Positions 53,048 through 62,620 of a stretch of 64,000 nt of DNA are shown piece by piece. The number at the start of each line of letters is the position of its first letter. Within the stretch, counting starts at the first letter, position 1. Made by a program: the position numbers and the translations under genes. The stretch is from Prorocentrum cordatum (taxonomy: Eukaryota > Sar > Dinophyceae > Prorocentrales > Prorocentraceae), in assembly GCA_963575745.1 (NCBI GenBank), contig CAUYUJ010000359.1, positions 118,133 through 182,132 of the forward strand. Direction: 5' to 3'. The notes under the pieces were generated by a model. It was given only the letters and a program-made list of their open reading frames with translations. It did no database searches and was not told the DNA's origin.

Positions 53048-53216
53048 ATACAGTGGAGGCCCATGCCAATAAACACCCTGCTTGCCTCCGGGGTGCCCTA
53101 GGTTTCTTGGGTCTCGATGGACAGCGTGACGCTCGCACAGCGAACACCAATGCACATCCTTGGGTCTCAGGGTTGGTTTGCTTGTGGAAGGTTTCTTGTG
53201 GTCGAGTCCCTACTGC
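53048..53216. mobile_element. Tc1/mariner-like MITE (family A), copy 3
   Basis: TACAGTGGAGGCCCATGCC at the left and GTCCCTACTGCA at the right. Internal AATAAACACCCTGCTTGCC and GGTTTCTTGGGTCTCGATGG match the copies at 10747 and 21320. Confidence 0.75.
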
Positions 53217-53325
53217 AATCTGGCCCAATCCCGCCCAATCCGGTCTGATCCGCGGCCTACTGCGGCGTAGCAGCCCCCCAATGGGGCTCAATTCTCCCTA
53301 ACCTTTCCGACGACGACCTCCCAGC
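53215..53325. repeat. Dispersed repeat shared with 9170-9285
   Basis: CCAATCCGGTCTGATCCGCG, AATGGGGCTCA and CTTTCCGACGACG boxes in the same order as at 9170. Confidence 0.6.
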
Positions 53326-53689
53326 AGTTGCCTCTTAAGTTTCCAGAGTGCGAGAAAAAAGTTCATCGCCCGCGCGCCACGCCGCTGCCGTGCCGTGCCC
53401 TGCAATGTCCCCAGGATGCGGAAGAGTGGCCGCCCGCAGGCCGCGCCGCAGTCGTGCGCGGTGCCGTTGCCGCGCTGCGGGTCAGTTTGGGACCGTCGCG
53501 GCCGCTCTCTGACCCACTGTCGGGGTCTCTTTGGGACGCTGTGGGACGGTTTTCGCTTGTACGAAGTGCCCAGCAAGGGCCCCTCCATGAGGGCCCGGAA
53601 AACGTGGGGAGGCCAGATTGTACCAGAATGTGAGGTTCGGCGGACCACGGGAGGCCATCTGCACGGATCTTGCAATGACGTTTGGGGTT

Positions 53690-54560
53690 GGTGAGTTGGG
53701 ATTTGTATGCGTAGGCGCCAATGTTATATGTAGACGTGTGCATATCGTTGTGTATATTGTGCGTACACGCGCGCATACGTACGTATGGTTTGCAAGCGTT
53801 TATACTCGCATATTTGTCTACGTATGGGTGCCATTATGTATAGACACGTAGATACGCACATGATAATATGTGCATGTACATGTAAACATTTGTATATATA
53901 TAGACACACTTCGAATGAGTATGTAAGAATATGTGTTATACACGTTCCTAATTGTACATAGAGTGAACTACATCTTACCAGATGTGCATGTCTCTCGTTA
54001 TCCTAGTCTCTGCCCGTTGGTTTCGTCCTTCGTCTGTATCCCTTTGCATCCCCCCGTCACTTGTCTGCACACGTGTAAGTGCATGTGTATATAGTTAGAG
54101 AGAGAGTGATGCCCGTGTGTGAGCATCTCTCTCTCTCTCTATTTGTGTCTCTCCCTCGCTCTCTCTCTCTCTCTCTTTCTCTTTCTCCCCCTCCCCCGTT
54201 CCCTTCCTTCCTCCTTTCATAACGCTTCTCCTGTTGTTTGATCCCCTCTCTCTCTCTCCCGTTACAACCCTTTCCTCTCCCTTCACGTATACCCACGTAG
54301 ACATCAGCATATGCATTTACACACCGATCCATACACCATAGATATACGTATGTAGGCACATGGTTGTGATGTGTGCTATCTCTCTATATGTTTGTTAGCT
54401 TTCTCTCTCTCTCTCTTTCGCTCTCTTCCTCCCTTTGGGTTTGTGCGTCAATATCTCTCTCTCACTCTCCCGTCTTCCCGCATCGAGATAAAAAAAAGGA
54501 TCCGGTGTGATTACATCTCTCTTTCTCTCTCTCTCTCTCTCTTTCAGTTCCCTCCTTCCC
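53690..54560. other. AT-richer region with TAYGTA and CTCTCT repeats; no gene
   Basis: 53700-53960 and 54290-54370 are rich in TACGTAYGTATG/TACATGTA words. 54125-54180, 54400-54425 and 54510-54545 are CT dinucleotide runs. Base composition departs clearly from the flanks. No coding signal. Confidence 0.7.
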
Positions 54561-55450
54561 TATGTCTCGTTGTGGTTTGTTGTTGCCGTTCCATGCCTGC
54601 TCTGCTGTGTCCTTCATGTCTCCCACTTTTACCTCCGTCAGGACATTTGCCCAGCCGCAGCTGCACGTGGGCCCTTGGCGAGACTAATTCACTCAGAGGA
54701 GGAAAACGCGGAGCCCGCCGCTGGTTGCCCGAGCGCGCGTGGCTGGTGTTCTCACTCTACGCTACCAACCCGCAGGGGGGCGCGCGCAGTGGTACCGCAT
54801 CGTGCTACGCCACCGTCCCTTCTTTGTTTCGTCGGCACGCAGTGTAACATTTGTTATACAGTTTGCTGGGCGGTCGTGTGATCAGGAAGTGGACGAGTGG
54901 TAAATAGTGTCCCCGTCCACCCTCTTGCGAACCCCGCGTCACAGGGAACTCATTTCTGGATGCATCGGTGGCAACACGTGTCGTGGGGATAAGGTTCTTC
55001 GGTTGTGGGAAGCCAGTGCTGGGGCCGCTACTGGAGCCCCCTCTGGGTACCGGTACCCTTCGGGGGGCTTCTGGCGGCTCTTTGAGTCCTCCTCCTTCCC
55101 TTCCCCTCCTCATCCTCCTCCTCATGTGCATTCCCCTTCTCCTTCCCGTATGGACCTATTGGGCATTTGTGGCGGTTCTCTTCGACGGTTCTTGGCCCCT
55201 CTTGTGTGGATGTGTCTCCACTCCTCTTGCGGACATGCCAGAGATGCGCAGAGACCCAACTCTGAACCCAATTGCCTACTTGGAGCCTCCTTAGGCCGTC
55301 CTCCAGTTGGGGTTTCTCGAGGGTATTTCACGGCTTGGAGGTCCATCGGAGCGAGAAAAGGCGAGAAGACACACATTGATTCAGAAGTGCACGATGTTCA
55401 ACGATTTGCTCCTGAGGGGTGTCCGAGGGAGACGTCCTTGGCATTTGGAG
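54561..55450. other. No gene recognised
   Basis: Open frames on both strands without family signature. GCGAGAAAAGGCGAGAAGAC at 55352 recalls GAGAAAAGGCGAGAAGGC at 28734. Confidence 0.4.
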
Positions 55451-55454
55451 CCAC

Positions 55455-55623
55455 CTGGGAAGCGAGAAGGGATGGGCCTTCTCAGAAGACCTCGCGCCTT
55501 AGGAGAAACTTTCTGTGTCTTCGAGGAAGGCTGAGAGCACGTCTTAGAACACAAGGAGACTTCCGAGCCTTCTGAGAAGGCCCACCCCTTCTCAATTCCC
55601 GCCCCCCCCCTCGCCCGCCGCGG
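55455..55623. mobile_element. Degraded MITE family C copy
   Basis: CCTTCTCAGAAG, GCCTTCTGAGAAGGCC and the right end CCCCCCCCTCGCCCGCCGCG match family C. The left terminus is reduced to GGGAAGCGAGAAGGG. Confidence 0.55.
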
Positions 55624-55939
55624 ATTCGGATCAGTTTGGGCCCACCTTGTTCGGAGCCGAAATCCGAGGCGGGGGTTTATCCAGAACCACCGCTTGGAGG
55701 ATCGATTGGGCCCTTAGGGGCCTAAATGTATCCATATCCACCGCCTGTTGGGTTCCCAGGGCGTTGGTTCCCAGGCGGTGGATATGCATGAATCCCCGCC
55801 TCGCACTAAAGGGGCGCAGTGGGTCCCCGCGCTCAGCCCCACAAAAAGAGCCCCTGCGCGCCGCGCAGACGCTCCCTGCCGCAGATCCCTCCTGCCCTGC
55901 CCCCATCCGACAATCTCCTCCCTTTCCTCCTCCTCTCCT

Positions 55940-55984
55940 GCTCGTCCTCCTCCTCCTCCTCCTCCTCCTCCTCCTCCTCCTCCT
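55940..55984 (+). repeat. TCC microsatellite at the 5' boundary of retroelement 2
   Basis: About 15 TCC units run into the 5' target duplication (55985-55999). Confidence 0.95.
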
Positions 55985-55999
55985 CCTCCTCCTCAATCT
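55985..55999 (+). repeat. 5' target-site duplication of retroelement 2
   Basis: CCTCCTCCTCAATCT, repeated without mismatch at 62387-62401; the bases outside the 15-mer differ. Confidence 0.9.
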
Positions 56000-56016
56000 A
56001 GCCGTTCTGGCCCAGG
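55999..56016 (+). other. Diverged spliced leader at the 5' end of retroelement 2
   Basis: TAGCCGTTCTGGCCCAGG matches SL positions TAGCCATTTTGGCTCAAG at 14 of 18 bases, and all four differences are transitions. It begins at the target-duplication boundary, so the inserted copy lacks only the first four or five leader bases. Confidence 0.75.
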
Positions 56017-56129
56017 TGTTTGGGCTTGCTGCAGCTGTCTTCAGAACGGCGCCGCTGCAGCGAGCCAACTTGGCTGATCGTGAGTCGCTCCAAGAGAGCG
56101 CAGAATTTCATAACGAGGAAGGTGCAGCG

Positions 56130-57269
56130 ATGGCGCCCGAGCCGCCGCCCCCACCCACGGTGCTCCGTGGGCCGCGGCGGCCCTTCTGGGCGTGCGGGAG
56201 GTGCTCAACGGCGGCGAACTGGGCATCTCGCATTCGTTGTCAGTGTGGGAATGAGGCGCCGCTTCGGATCAGGAACGAGGCCTGGAAGGCCCACAAGGCG
56301 GCGACAGCTGCCTTGCCTGCTGGTCAGTCGGGGGCGCCTCCTTCGAAGAGCAAAGGCAAGGATGACACCAGCAAGAGGCTCGCGGAGATGGAGAAGCTCA
56401 TCAGGTCGTTCTGCAGCAAGGGGGAGCCGCCGCCTGCTGCCAGCCCGACAGTGGCTCCGTGGGCCCAGGGTTCCAAGCCGTCGTCGGACATGGGCCCGCT
56501 GCTCGAGTCGGACGATGAGAAGGTCAAGCGAGAGAAGCTCACTGCGCTGCTGGGGCAGTACGAGACGGTGCTCAAGAGTCTTCCTGGGCCCGACGCAGAC
56601 CCCATCCGTGCAGCGACGATCGAGAAGATCAAGTGCATCAGGGAGCAGCAGAAGGCGCTGCGCACGCCTGCGATTGCACATCGCAGGACGGCCCAGGACT
56701 TGCACAAGGCCCGCTTGGCCCGTGCAAAGATGGAGGCCGAGATCGCGGAGAAGACCTCGCAGGTGCAGAAGCTGCAAGAGTCCATGGACGAGCGCAGGCT
56801 GCAGTTGGAGGCGAAGAAGCTCGAGATCGACAAGCTCGACGAGGAGTACAAGAGGACGGCTGCTCTCATTGCGCAGTCAGACGGGGAGCCGAAGCCGTCG
56901 GACACGTTCAAGCTGGAGATCAAGCCGGAGGAGACACAGGATCCTGATGTTCAGGCATTCCTCGGGTCGGATAAGTGGGAGATACTCAAGCCGATCATCC
57001 TCGCGAAGATCGGGCGGCCCTCGCAAGGGGGGCCCGATCATCCTCCTGCTGCTGCTGAGCCTCCTGGCGGCGATGTGGCCGCGGGAGATGACGACATCGA
57101 CATGGAGCAGCTCAACGGGGGCGACTTCGAAGCTCGAGCGGAGGCGTTCCGAGCCGCCGCAGAGGCCCTGCGAGCTGCTGAAGGTGCCGAAGCCCAGGCG
57201 GACGCCAAGCGGCAGCTTCTGCAAGCCCAGGAGGCCCTTGGGGTCAAGCGCCGCAGGCAGGGGCTTTAG
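56130..57269 (+). CDS. Retroelement 2 ORF1 (zinc-finger, coiled-coil RNA-binding-type protein)
   Basis: 379 codons from the ATG at 56130. The N-terminus MAPEPPPPPTVLRGPRRP precedes a finger, FWACGRC-STAANWASRIR-CQC (residues about 20-40), similar to the RanBP2 type and to ORF1 of retroelement 1. A Lys-rich linker follows (SKGKDDTSKRLAEMEKL). The middle is a long charged coiled coil (AQDLHKARLARAKMEAEIAE, QKLQESMDERRLQLEAKKLE). The C-terminus, ALRAAEGAEAQADAKRQLL to KRRRQGL-stop, ends at the conserved junction. Trimerisation and RNA chaperoning are typical of LINE ORF1 proteins with coiled coils, but are inferred here. Confidence 0.85.
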   Translation: MAPEPPPPPTVLRGPRRPFWACGRCSTAANWASRIRCQCGNEAPLRIRNEAWKAHKAATAALPAGQSGAPPSKSKGKDDTSKRLAEMEKLIRSFCSKGEPPPAASPTVAPWAQGSKPSSDMGPLLESDDEKVKREKLTALLGQYETVLKSLPGPDADPIRAATIEKIKCIREQQKALRTPAIAHRRTAQDLHKARLARAKMEAEIAEKTSQVQKLQESMDERRLQLEAKKLEIDKLDEEYKRTAALIAQSDGEPKPSDTFKLEIKPEETQDPDVQAFLGSDKWEILKPIILAKIGRPSQGGPDHPPAAAEPPGGDVAAGDDDIDMEQLNGGDFEARAEAFRAAAEALRAAEGAEAQADAKRQLLQAQEALGVKRRRQGL

Positions 57270-57272
57270 CAA
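57257..57272 (+). promoter_or_regulatory. Conserved ORF1/ORF2 junction, candidate +1 frameshift site
   Basis: GCAGGGGCTTTAGCAA includes ORF1's last sense codon CTT and stop TAG (57267-57269). ORF2 is in the +1 frame and reads straight through (TTT AGC AAG). The first ATG in the ORF2 frame lies about 450 nt downstream, inside the endonuclease and past its catalytic Glu, so a complete ORF2 product needs a +1 shift here or a non-ATG start. Confidence 0.65.
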
Positions 57273-59220
57273 GGCGGCACGGCCACAGCGGGAGCAGCAG
57301 CTGTGGAGGCTGTGGACGGTCAACTCGAGTGCATGGAGCTCTTTCCAGGGCTGCTTGGATTGGCAGAGGAGTTGGGGGGACAGCGCTCGGCCCCATGTGT
57401 GTTTTGGACAGGAACATCGGTTGAAAGATCTCACCAAAGTTCATAGTGCGGCAGGCTGGCTCCGAGGTCGAGGCTATCACGGGGCCTTCGGCAGGGCGAA
57501 GTCCACGGGTCAGCTTGCCACGGAGTCGTCAGGGGGAGTTCTGACGGCAGTCGCGTCCCACATTGCTTTCGCAGGATTGAGCCTCAAGCACCTCGGCGTG
57601 CAGTCAGGCTATTTCTCGAGGCTGAAGCTGATTCGTGCCAACTTCGCCTTCCCCCACGGCCTGCTGCTGGGCTCGGTCTACGGCTTTGTGGACGCATCTG
57701 ACAAGGTTTTCATTTGGGATATGCTGGAGGATTTGGGAGTGTTCCTGCGTCGGTCCAGGTCACCGTGGATTCTCGCAGGGGGCTTCAACTTGCCGCCAGA
57801 GGATATCAAGCTGTGCAAGTGGGTTGAGCTCCTCAAAGGCACGATCGTGGCCCCAAGTGGTCCGACTTGCTTTGCGTCCAAGTCAGGGTCCACGATCGAC
57901 TACTACATCGTGAGTCAGGGGCTTGCCAACTTTGTCAGTGATGTACGCGCGGTATACGGTACCCCTTCGTCGCCTCACGTCGCAGTTGCCATGCAGCTCA
58001 AGGGCCCTACTCTGAATATACCGCTGCATGTTCGCAGGACATGGAAGCCCTTCCCCACCTCCCAGAGGACGGGGCCTGTGCGGGAGCCTGCAGAGCACTG
58101 CTGGTCCTGGCCCGCAGGGGAGCCCGCAGGTGTTCGGCTGGAAGATGCGTGGTGCCAGTGGCTAAGCAACATGGAGCTGGAGCTGCGCAACCAGTTCGAC
58201 ATCGTCGGTGCTGGGCAGAGAGGCTTCGTCGGTCGAGCCGACGGGTTCGAGCGGCGGCAGGTGTCTCTCGCCGTGTCGATGGAGAAGGCGGTGCTTTCTG
58301 GCAGCGGGGCTCAGATGCGAGCCTGGAGGTCTCTGGATGCTATTCTATCCAGGTTCCATGCGCTCCAGGACGACACAGTTGGAGCCAGCGAGGAAGCAGT
58401 TGTTCAGCCGTCCTCAACGGGCTCAAGCGGCGCCTGCGCTCGGCGAGAGGAGCACGCGGGGGAGTGGCCAGCGGCGCCCAGCGTTGCTGGGCTCAGCACC
58501 GAGGGCCCGTCGCTTTCCCTGGGTTCCATGGGCTTTATCCTGCCTGACTACACGTCGCCGCACTCGGGGCCTACGCCGCTGGCTGGTGCTGAGGTCCAAT
58601 CGTCGACAGACCTGGTTACTGCAGACCCCCTGGGCCGTGAAGGTGGCCAAGGCATTAAACCAGGGGAGCGTCTCAGGGGCCAGGTCGGAGGGCTGCATGG
58701 GCGCAAGGGACGTGCCAGAGGCGATACCCGTCGTCACCTGCTGGAGGAGCTGGACCACCTCGACCTGTCGCTGCTGACGGGGGTCAAGGGCGTAGTTTTC
58801 GACCTGCACTCGCTGCGCAGCGTTGCGGAAGCGGGTGGGGAGGACCTGGCCACCCTGGCGACCAACGCCCACCAAGCGGCGCTGGAGGCGTCCCAGGCGG
58901 CGGCAAAGGTACAGCTGCAGGAGTGGAGAGAGTGGGCCCAGCCCGCGGTGAAAGCTGGTGGCCGTCGTGCTCACAGGTACCTGAAGGACTTGCCGCAGGT
59001 GAAAGGGCCAGTGGCTCCTGAGGGCTGGGCGCTGCAAGAAGATGCTGCAGTGCAGGCAATGCACATGGATTGGCTGCAGTACTGGGGGGACGCCAAGGAG
59101 AGCATCTCACAGGTCCAGGCAGCAGTCGCGCAGAGAGATGAGCTGCCCAGGCCGTCAGCTGAGTTCGCGCGGTGTGCCGTTCCTTCCCCCACCAGGTGGG
59201 CTGCGGGGTGGACTGCGTGA
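57270..59220 (+). CDS. Retroelement 2 ORF2, endonuclease part
   Basis: The +1 frame after the ORF1 stop reads QLWRLWTVNSSAWSSFQGCL, then VCFGQEHRLKDL (catalytic Glu), SSGGVLTAVASH, HGLLLGSVYGFVD, WILAGGFNLPPED, SGSTIDYYIVSQGL and SPHVAVAMQLKG. These are the successive strands of an APE-like endonuclease. Two catalytic-box residues differ from the usual form: GDFN reads GGFN (about 57777) and S-D-H reads S-P-H. A linker of about 350 residues follows with a helical stretch (ATNAHQAALEASQAAAK). The frame ends at 59220 because of a frameshift near a C run at 59187-59193; the protein continues in frame 0. Confidence 0.8.
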
Positions 59221-62200
59221 ACCCGCGCTCCTTCGACCTGCTCGACGACGACTTCATGGAGAGGCTGGTGGACCTCATGGAGATGTGGGAGGCCGACCCG
59301 CAGCTCTCGGACAGATGACCGACTCTGATGGTCTTCTTGGGCAAACCTGACGGCTCAGGTGTAAGGCCGATCGCCCTCATCTGTTCCATCCTCAGGGTCT
59401 GGGGCAAGGTGCGGAGAGAGGAGGCCAAGCTCTGGGAGGACCAACACGCTGCTGGAGTCTTCTGGGGAGTGCGAGATCGAGAATGCGATAGAGCTGGCTG
59501 GGTGCACCAGACAATGGCGCACTTTGCACGCAGCAGGGGCACGCAGTCAGCTACATTGGCCACGGACTTAGATAAGTTTTACGAGCGTATATGTCACGCA
59601 GTTTTGTTCGCAGAGGCGGAGGCGGTGAAGTTCTCGACCAGGCTCTGTAGAGCGGCTTGCTCGCTTTACTCGGGGCCGCGTGCGGTGTCCTTCAGCGGCT
59701 GCGTCTCAGAGGTCTTCCACGCCTCAGGCACGGTGTTTGCGGGCTGCTCGCTCGCGACGTCCCTGGCGAGAGTCCTGCTGTTCCGCCTGCTCACCACGGT
59801 GGAGGGCGAGCACCCGACGTCGATGGTGAGGAATGTGATTGATGACATCAGCGTGCAGTCCGTCGGCACGAGCCTCCACGTCGTCAAGGAGCTGGGCGGC
59901 GTCGGGAGCAAGCTGACCGAGGGCCTGCGCAGGCTGCGTCTTGTGCTGTCGGAGAAAAAATCACAGGTCCTTGCTTCATCGAAAGGGGTTGCTGAAGGGC
60001 TGGCCAGTGCGTGGAAGGCGTCCTTCAAGAAGAAGGCTGTGATTAGGAGTCTGGGGACCGATTGGCAGGTGAGCTCTTCTGGGTTGGCCCCCATAGCCTC
60101 CAACAGGGCCAAGACTTGCATGCGTAGGTCGTCGCGCCTCCGCTCTTTGAGGCGCGCTGTGGCCTTTGTGGGGCACATCCAGAGGGCGGGCCCTCAGGCC
60201 TCGGCTTTGTGGGGGGCCTCGGTGAGAGGGCTTCCTAGGTCTCAGTTAAAAAGGATCCGCACGCAGGCCCTCTTGTCTCTGGCTCCTGCGAAGCAGGGGG
60301 CGTCTGTGGGTTTAAAACTCCGCACATTTAAGCAGGGTAGGACCATGGACCCCGTGCCGTTGTATTTCAAGCAGGTTGTGTTCGAGTGGGCTCGGGCCGT
60401 CTGGGACGGACCCCCCAGCATAACGATCCTACAGGCGGTTTTTGAGGATGCCGTCCGATCGCTTGCCACCACCAGTCGCCCGTGGTCGAGGGCGACGCCC
60501 CCTGCTCACGTGTTTGTGATTGCTTGTGGGGACCTGGGATGGGAAGCGAGATCGGCGCGCCTCATAGTGCTTTCGACGGGCGAGCAGATAGACCTGCTCA
60601 GGCTCTCGCCGTCGACCGTTGCCACTCTTGCCCAGCAGGCTGCCAGAGAGATGTCGGATTTTCGTGCCCTGGAGGCTCGTGAGGGTTCGTCGTCGTGGCG
60701 TCGGCCTGTGTTTTGGCAGCCTCTGGACTTTTTGCTCGCCAGGAGAAACTCTGACTGGGACAGGACCCATAAGAATTCCCTCAGGGCGGCTGTCTCGGGG
60801 ATCCACTGGACCCAGGACCGCCTGCAGCGACACGGCTTGGCGCCATGCAACCTATGCAGGCTGTGCATGGGGGCCCCAGGGACCACGTTCCACCGTAGGT
60901 TTGTCTGCGAGGCGTGGGCTGCTGATCGCTCCCTCTTCTTGTCGGATGAAGCGTTGGCTGCAGCCAAGCGAATTCGGCAGCGGGGAGACAATGGGGAGTT
61001 TTTTGCTTCGGGCATTTTCCCGTCTCCCAGGGAGCTGGTTCCCCCGCCGCTTAGGTCCGAAAAGTGTCAGGTCTTCTGGATTCGAAGGCCCGAAGACGGC
61101 CTGCTGTCGGGAAAAATGTTTACCGACGGCTTGGCCATTTTCCCCTCGGACCCGCTCCTGAGAAGAGCAGGGTGGTCGGTGATCTCGGTCGATGACACTG
61201 GTGCCATGATCTCTGGAGCTTTAGGCCCCGTCCCGCGGGACGTCGCTCCCCTCCAGCTCGCCAAGGACGGCGAGGATTATGCGTATCAGATGCTCGGCCA
61301 GATCGCTTTGGACCCCGAGGGTGTTTGGACCGATTGTGCTGCCACGATCTCCTGTGCTAGGTCGAGAGTTCGCTCCACGAGTGCCCGTTGTGGCCAGGCT
61401 CACATGTGGACCTCTGTGCATGCGGCCTTCGAGGGTGGGCTTGCGGTCCATAAGACGAAGGCCCACTGCACGGAGGGTGATGTGGAGCGAGGTGTCACCA
61501 CTCACTGGGAGCGTAAGGCTGACGCCATTGCCGACGCCCTCGGGAAGCGAGGGGCAGGTCAGCATCCATCGGTCGAACAGGCCGCCCGTGAAATCGCTGG
61601 TTTAAGACTCTTGGGGTGGGAGTTGGGCCAGTGGGTTGGGCGGCAGGGGCTTCTGATGCGGGAGAGGGGATGGGTGGACTCGGAGGGCCTGCCTGATAAG
61701 CGCCTGGTGCCTGGTTCGGGCCCTCGCCAGGGCCGCCCCCTCGAGCGCCCCATTCCCCCCGTGTCTGTGCGGTTCAGGGCTGTGCTTTCTGCCACTGCCC
61801 AGGCGGGGCCGTGTGACCCTGAGCTCAATATTTTGATGAGGCTGTCTCAGCACAACCTGCGTGTTTGCCACGTTTTTGATCAGACGGGAGCCTCCGTTGT
61901 CTCCGCCCCACGCATCGTGTGCTGTATTTCGCGTGGGGCTTATGCGCGGGGCGGGGTCAGGGAGCTCGCTGTCCGCGAATGTCACGGCCACAATGCGGGG
62001 AAGGGGCTCAAGCAGCAGCGTTCGAGGTTGCTCGCGGGTCTCTTCCCCAGGTGGCTTAGCAAGTACAAAGGCTGGAGGGTAGGCTGTCTCGAGAGGCCCG
62101 TCCCAGGAGATCTCCTGGACTTGGCGAGGGCCATTCTCGACCGTCCCCAGGCGAGAGTGTCGCCGCCCGCCTCCAGAGCCGTTTTCCCCAGGGGACCGCC

Positions 62201-62324
62201 GTGGCAGGTTCCCATGGGGCGAGGGCCCCTCCTCGCCCGCTTCGGCCTCACGGTGGGCTCGCTCCCGTACTGGGAGCTGCAGGCCGCCCGTCGGGGTGCG
62301 GGGGAGGATGAGGAGTCGGTTTAA
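59190..62324 (+). CDS. Retroelement 2 ORF2, reverse transcriptase, RNase H and C-terminal domain
   Basis: Frame 0 reads CGVDCVNPRSFDLL, then TGA at 59316 in the sequence DR-stop-PTLMVFLGKPDG, where related enzymes usually have Trp. After ATG 59328 (numbering from it): GKPDGSGVRPIAL, motif A LATDLDKFYERI (Asp80), motif B VFAGCSLATSLAR (136-148), motif C VRNVIDDISV (Asp172-Asp173), thumb to about 330, zinc knuckle CNLCRLCMGAPGTTFHRRF-VC near 505-527, RNase H with MFTDGLAIF (about 597), VWTDCAATI (about 667) and WERKADAIADALGK (about 730), and C-terminal IVCCISRGAYARGG..ECHGHNAGKGLKQ..RLLAGLFPRW. A single stop and one frameshift make it inactive as it stands. Confidence 0.88.
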
Positions 62325-62386
62325 TCTGTCTCCGTTTTATCTCCGCGGTCGGTTTCTTGGATGCCGTCCGCCCTCGTCTTATCTTA

Positions 62387-62401
62387 CCTCCTCCTCAATC
62401 T
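62387..62401 (+). repeat. 3' target-site duplication of retroelement 2
   Basis: CCTCCTCCTCAATCT directly follows the element's last bases (CGTCTTATCTTA) and leads into a TCC tract. Confidence 0.9.
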
Positions 62402-62620
62402 TCCTCCTCCTCCTCCTCCTCCTCCTCCTCCTCCTCCTCCTCCTCCTCCTCACCGTCCTCCTCGTCCTCATCGTCGTCCTCCTCCTCTCCTCTCTCCCTC
62501 CTCTCCTTCCTCCTCTTCCTCATCCTCCCTCCTCTCCTCCTCCCTCCTCCTCCCTCCTCCTCCTCCCCTCCCCCCCCCCCCCCCCCCCCTCCTCCCCCTC
62601 CTCCCCCTCGCCCTTCTGCA
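62402..62620 (+). repeat. TCC microsatellite and C-rich continuation
   Basis: Pure TCC to about 62450, then TCCTCG/CTCTCC variants and a run of about 20 C at 62569-62589. Confidence 0.92.

Larger units (their letters stand above)
56000..62386 (+). mobile_element. Retroelement 2: nearly intact SL-headed non-LTR retrotransposon
   Basis: A 6,387-bp unit bounded by 15-bp direct repeats within TCC microsatellite. Order: leader remnant, 130-nt 5' region, ORF1 (56130-57269), CTT-TAG-C junction, ORF2 in the +1 frame with endonuclease (to 59220), then reverse transcriptase, zinc knuckle, RNase H and C-terminal domain (59190-62324), 62-nt 3' end without poly(A). Only two coding lesions are seen in ORF2 (a frameshift near 59190 and TGA at 59316) plus a changed catalytic residue, so the insertion is much younger than retroelements 1 and 3. 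Confidence 0.92.

Noticed and set aside
54907-55575. A 222-codon plus frame
   Set aside because: No domain-like segment; its 3' end runs through a degraded MITE, and composition matches unassigned GC-rich DNA.
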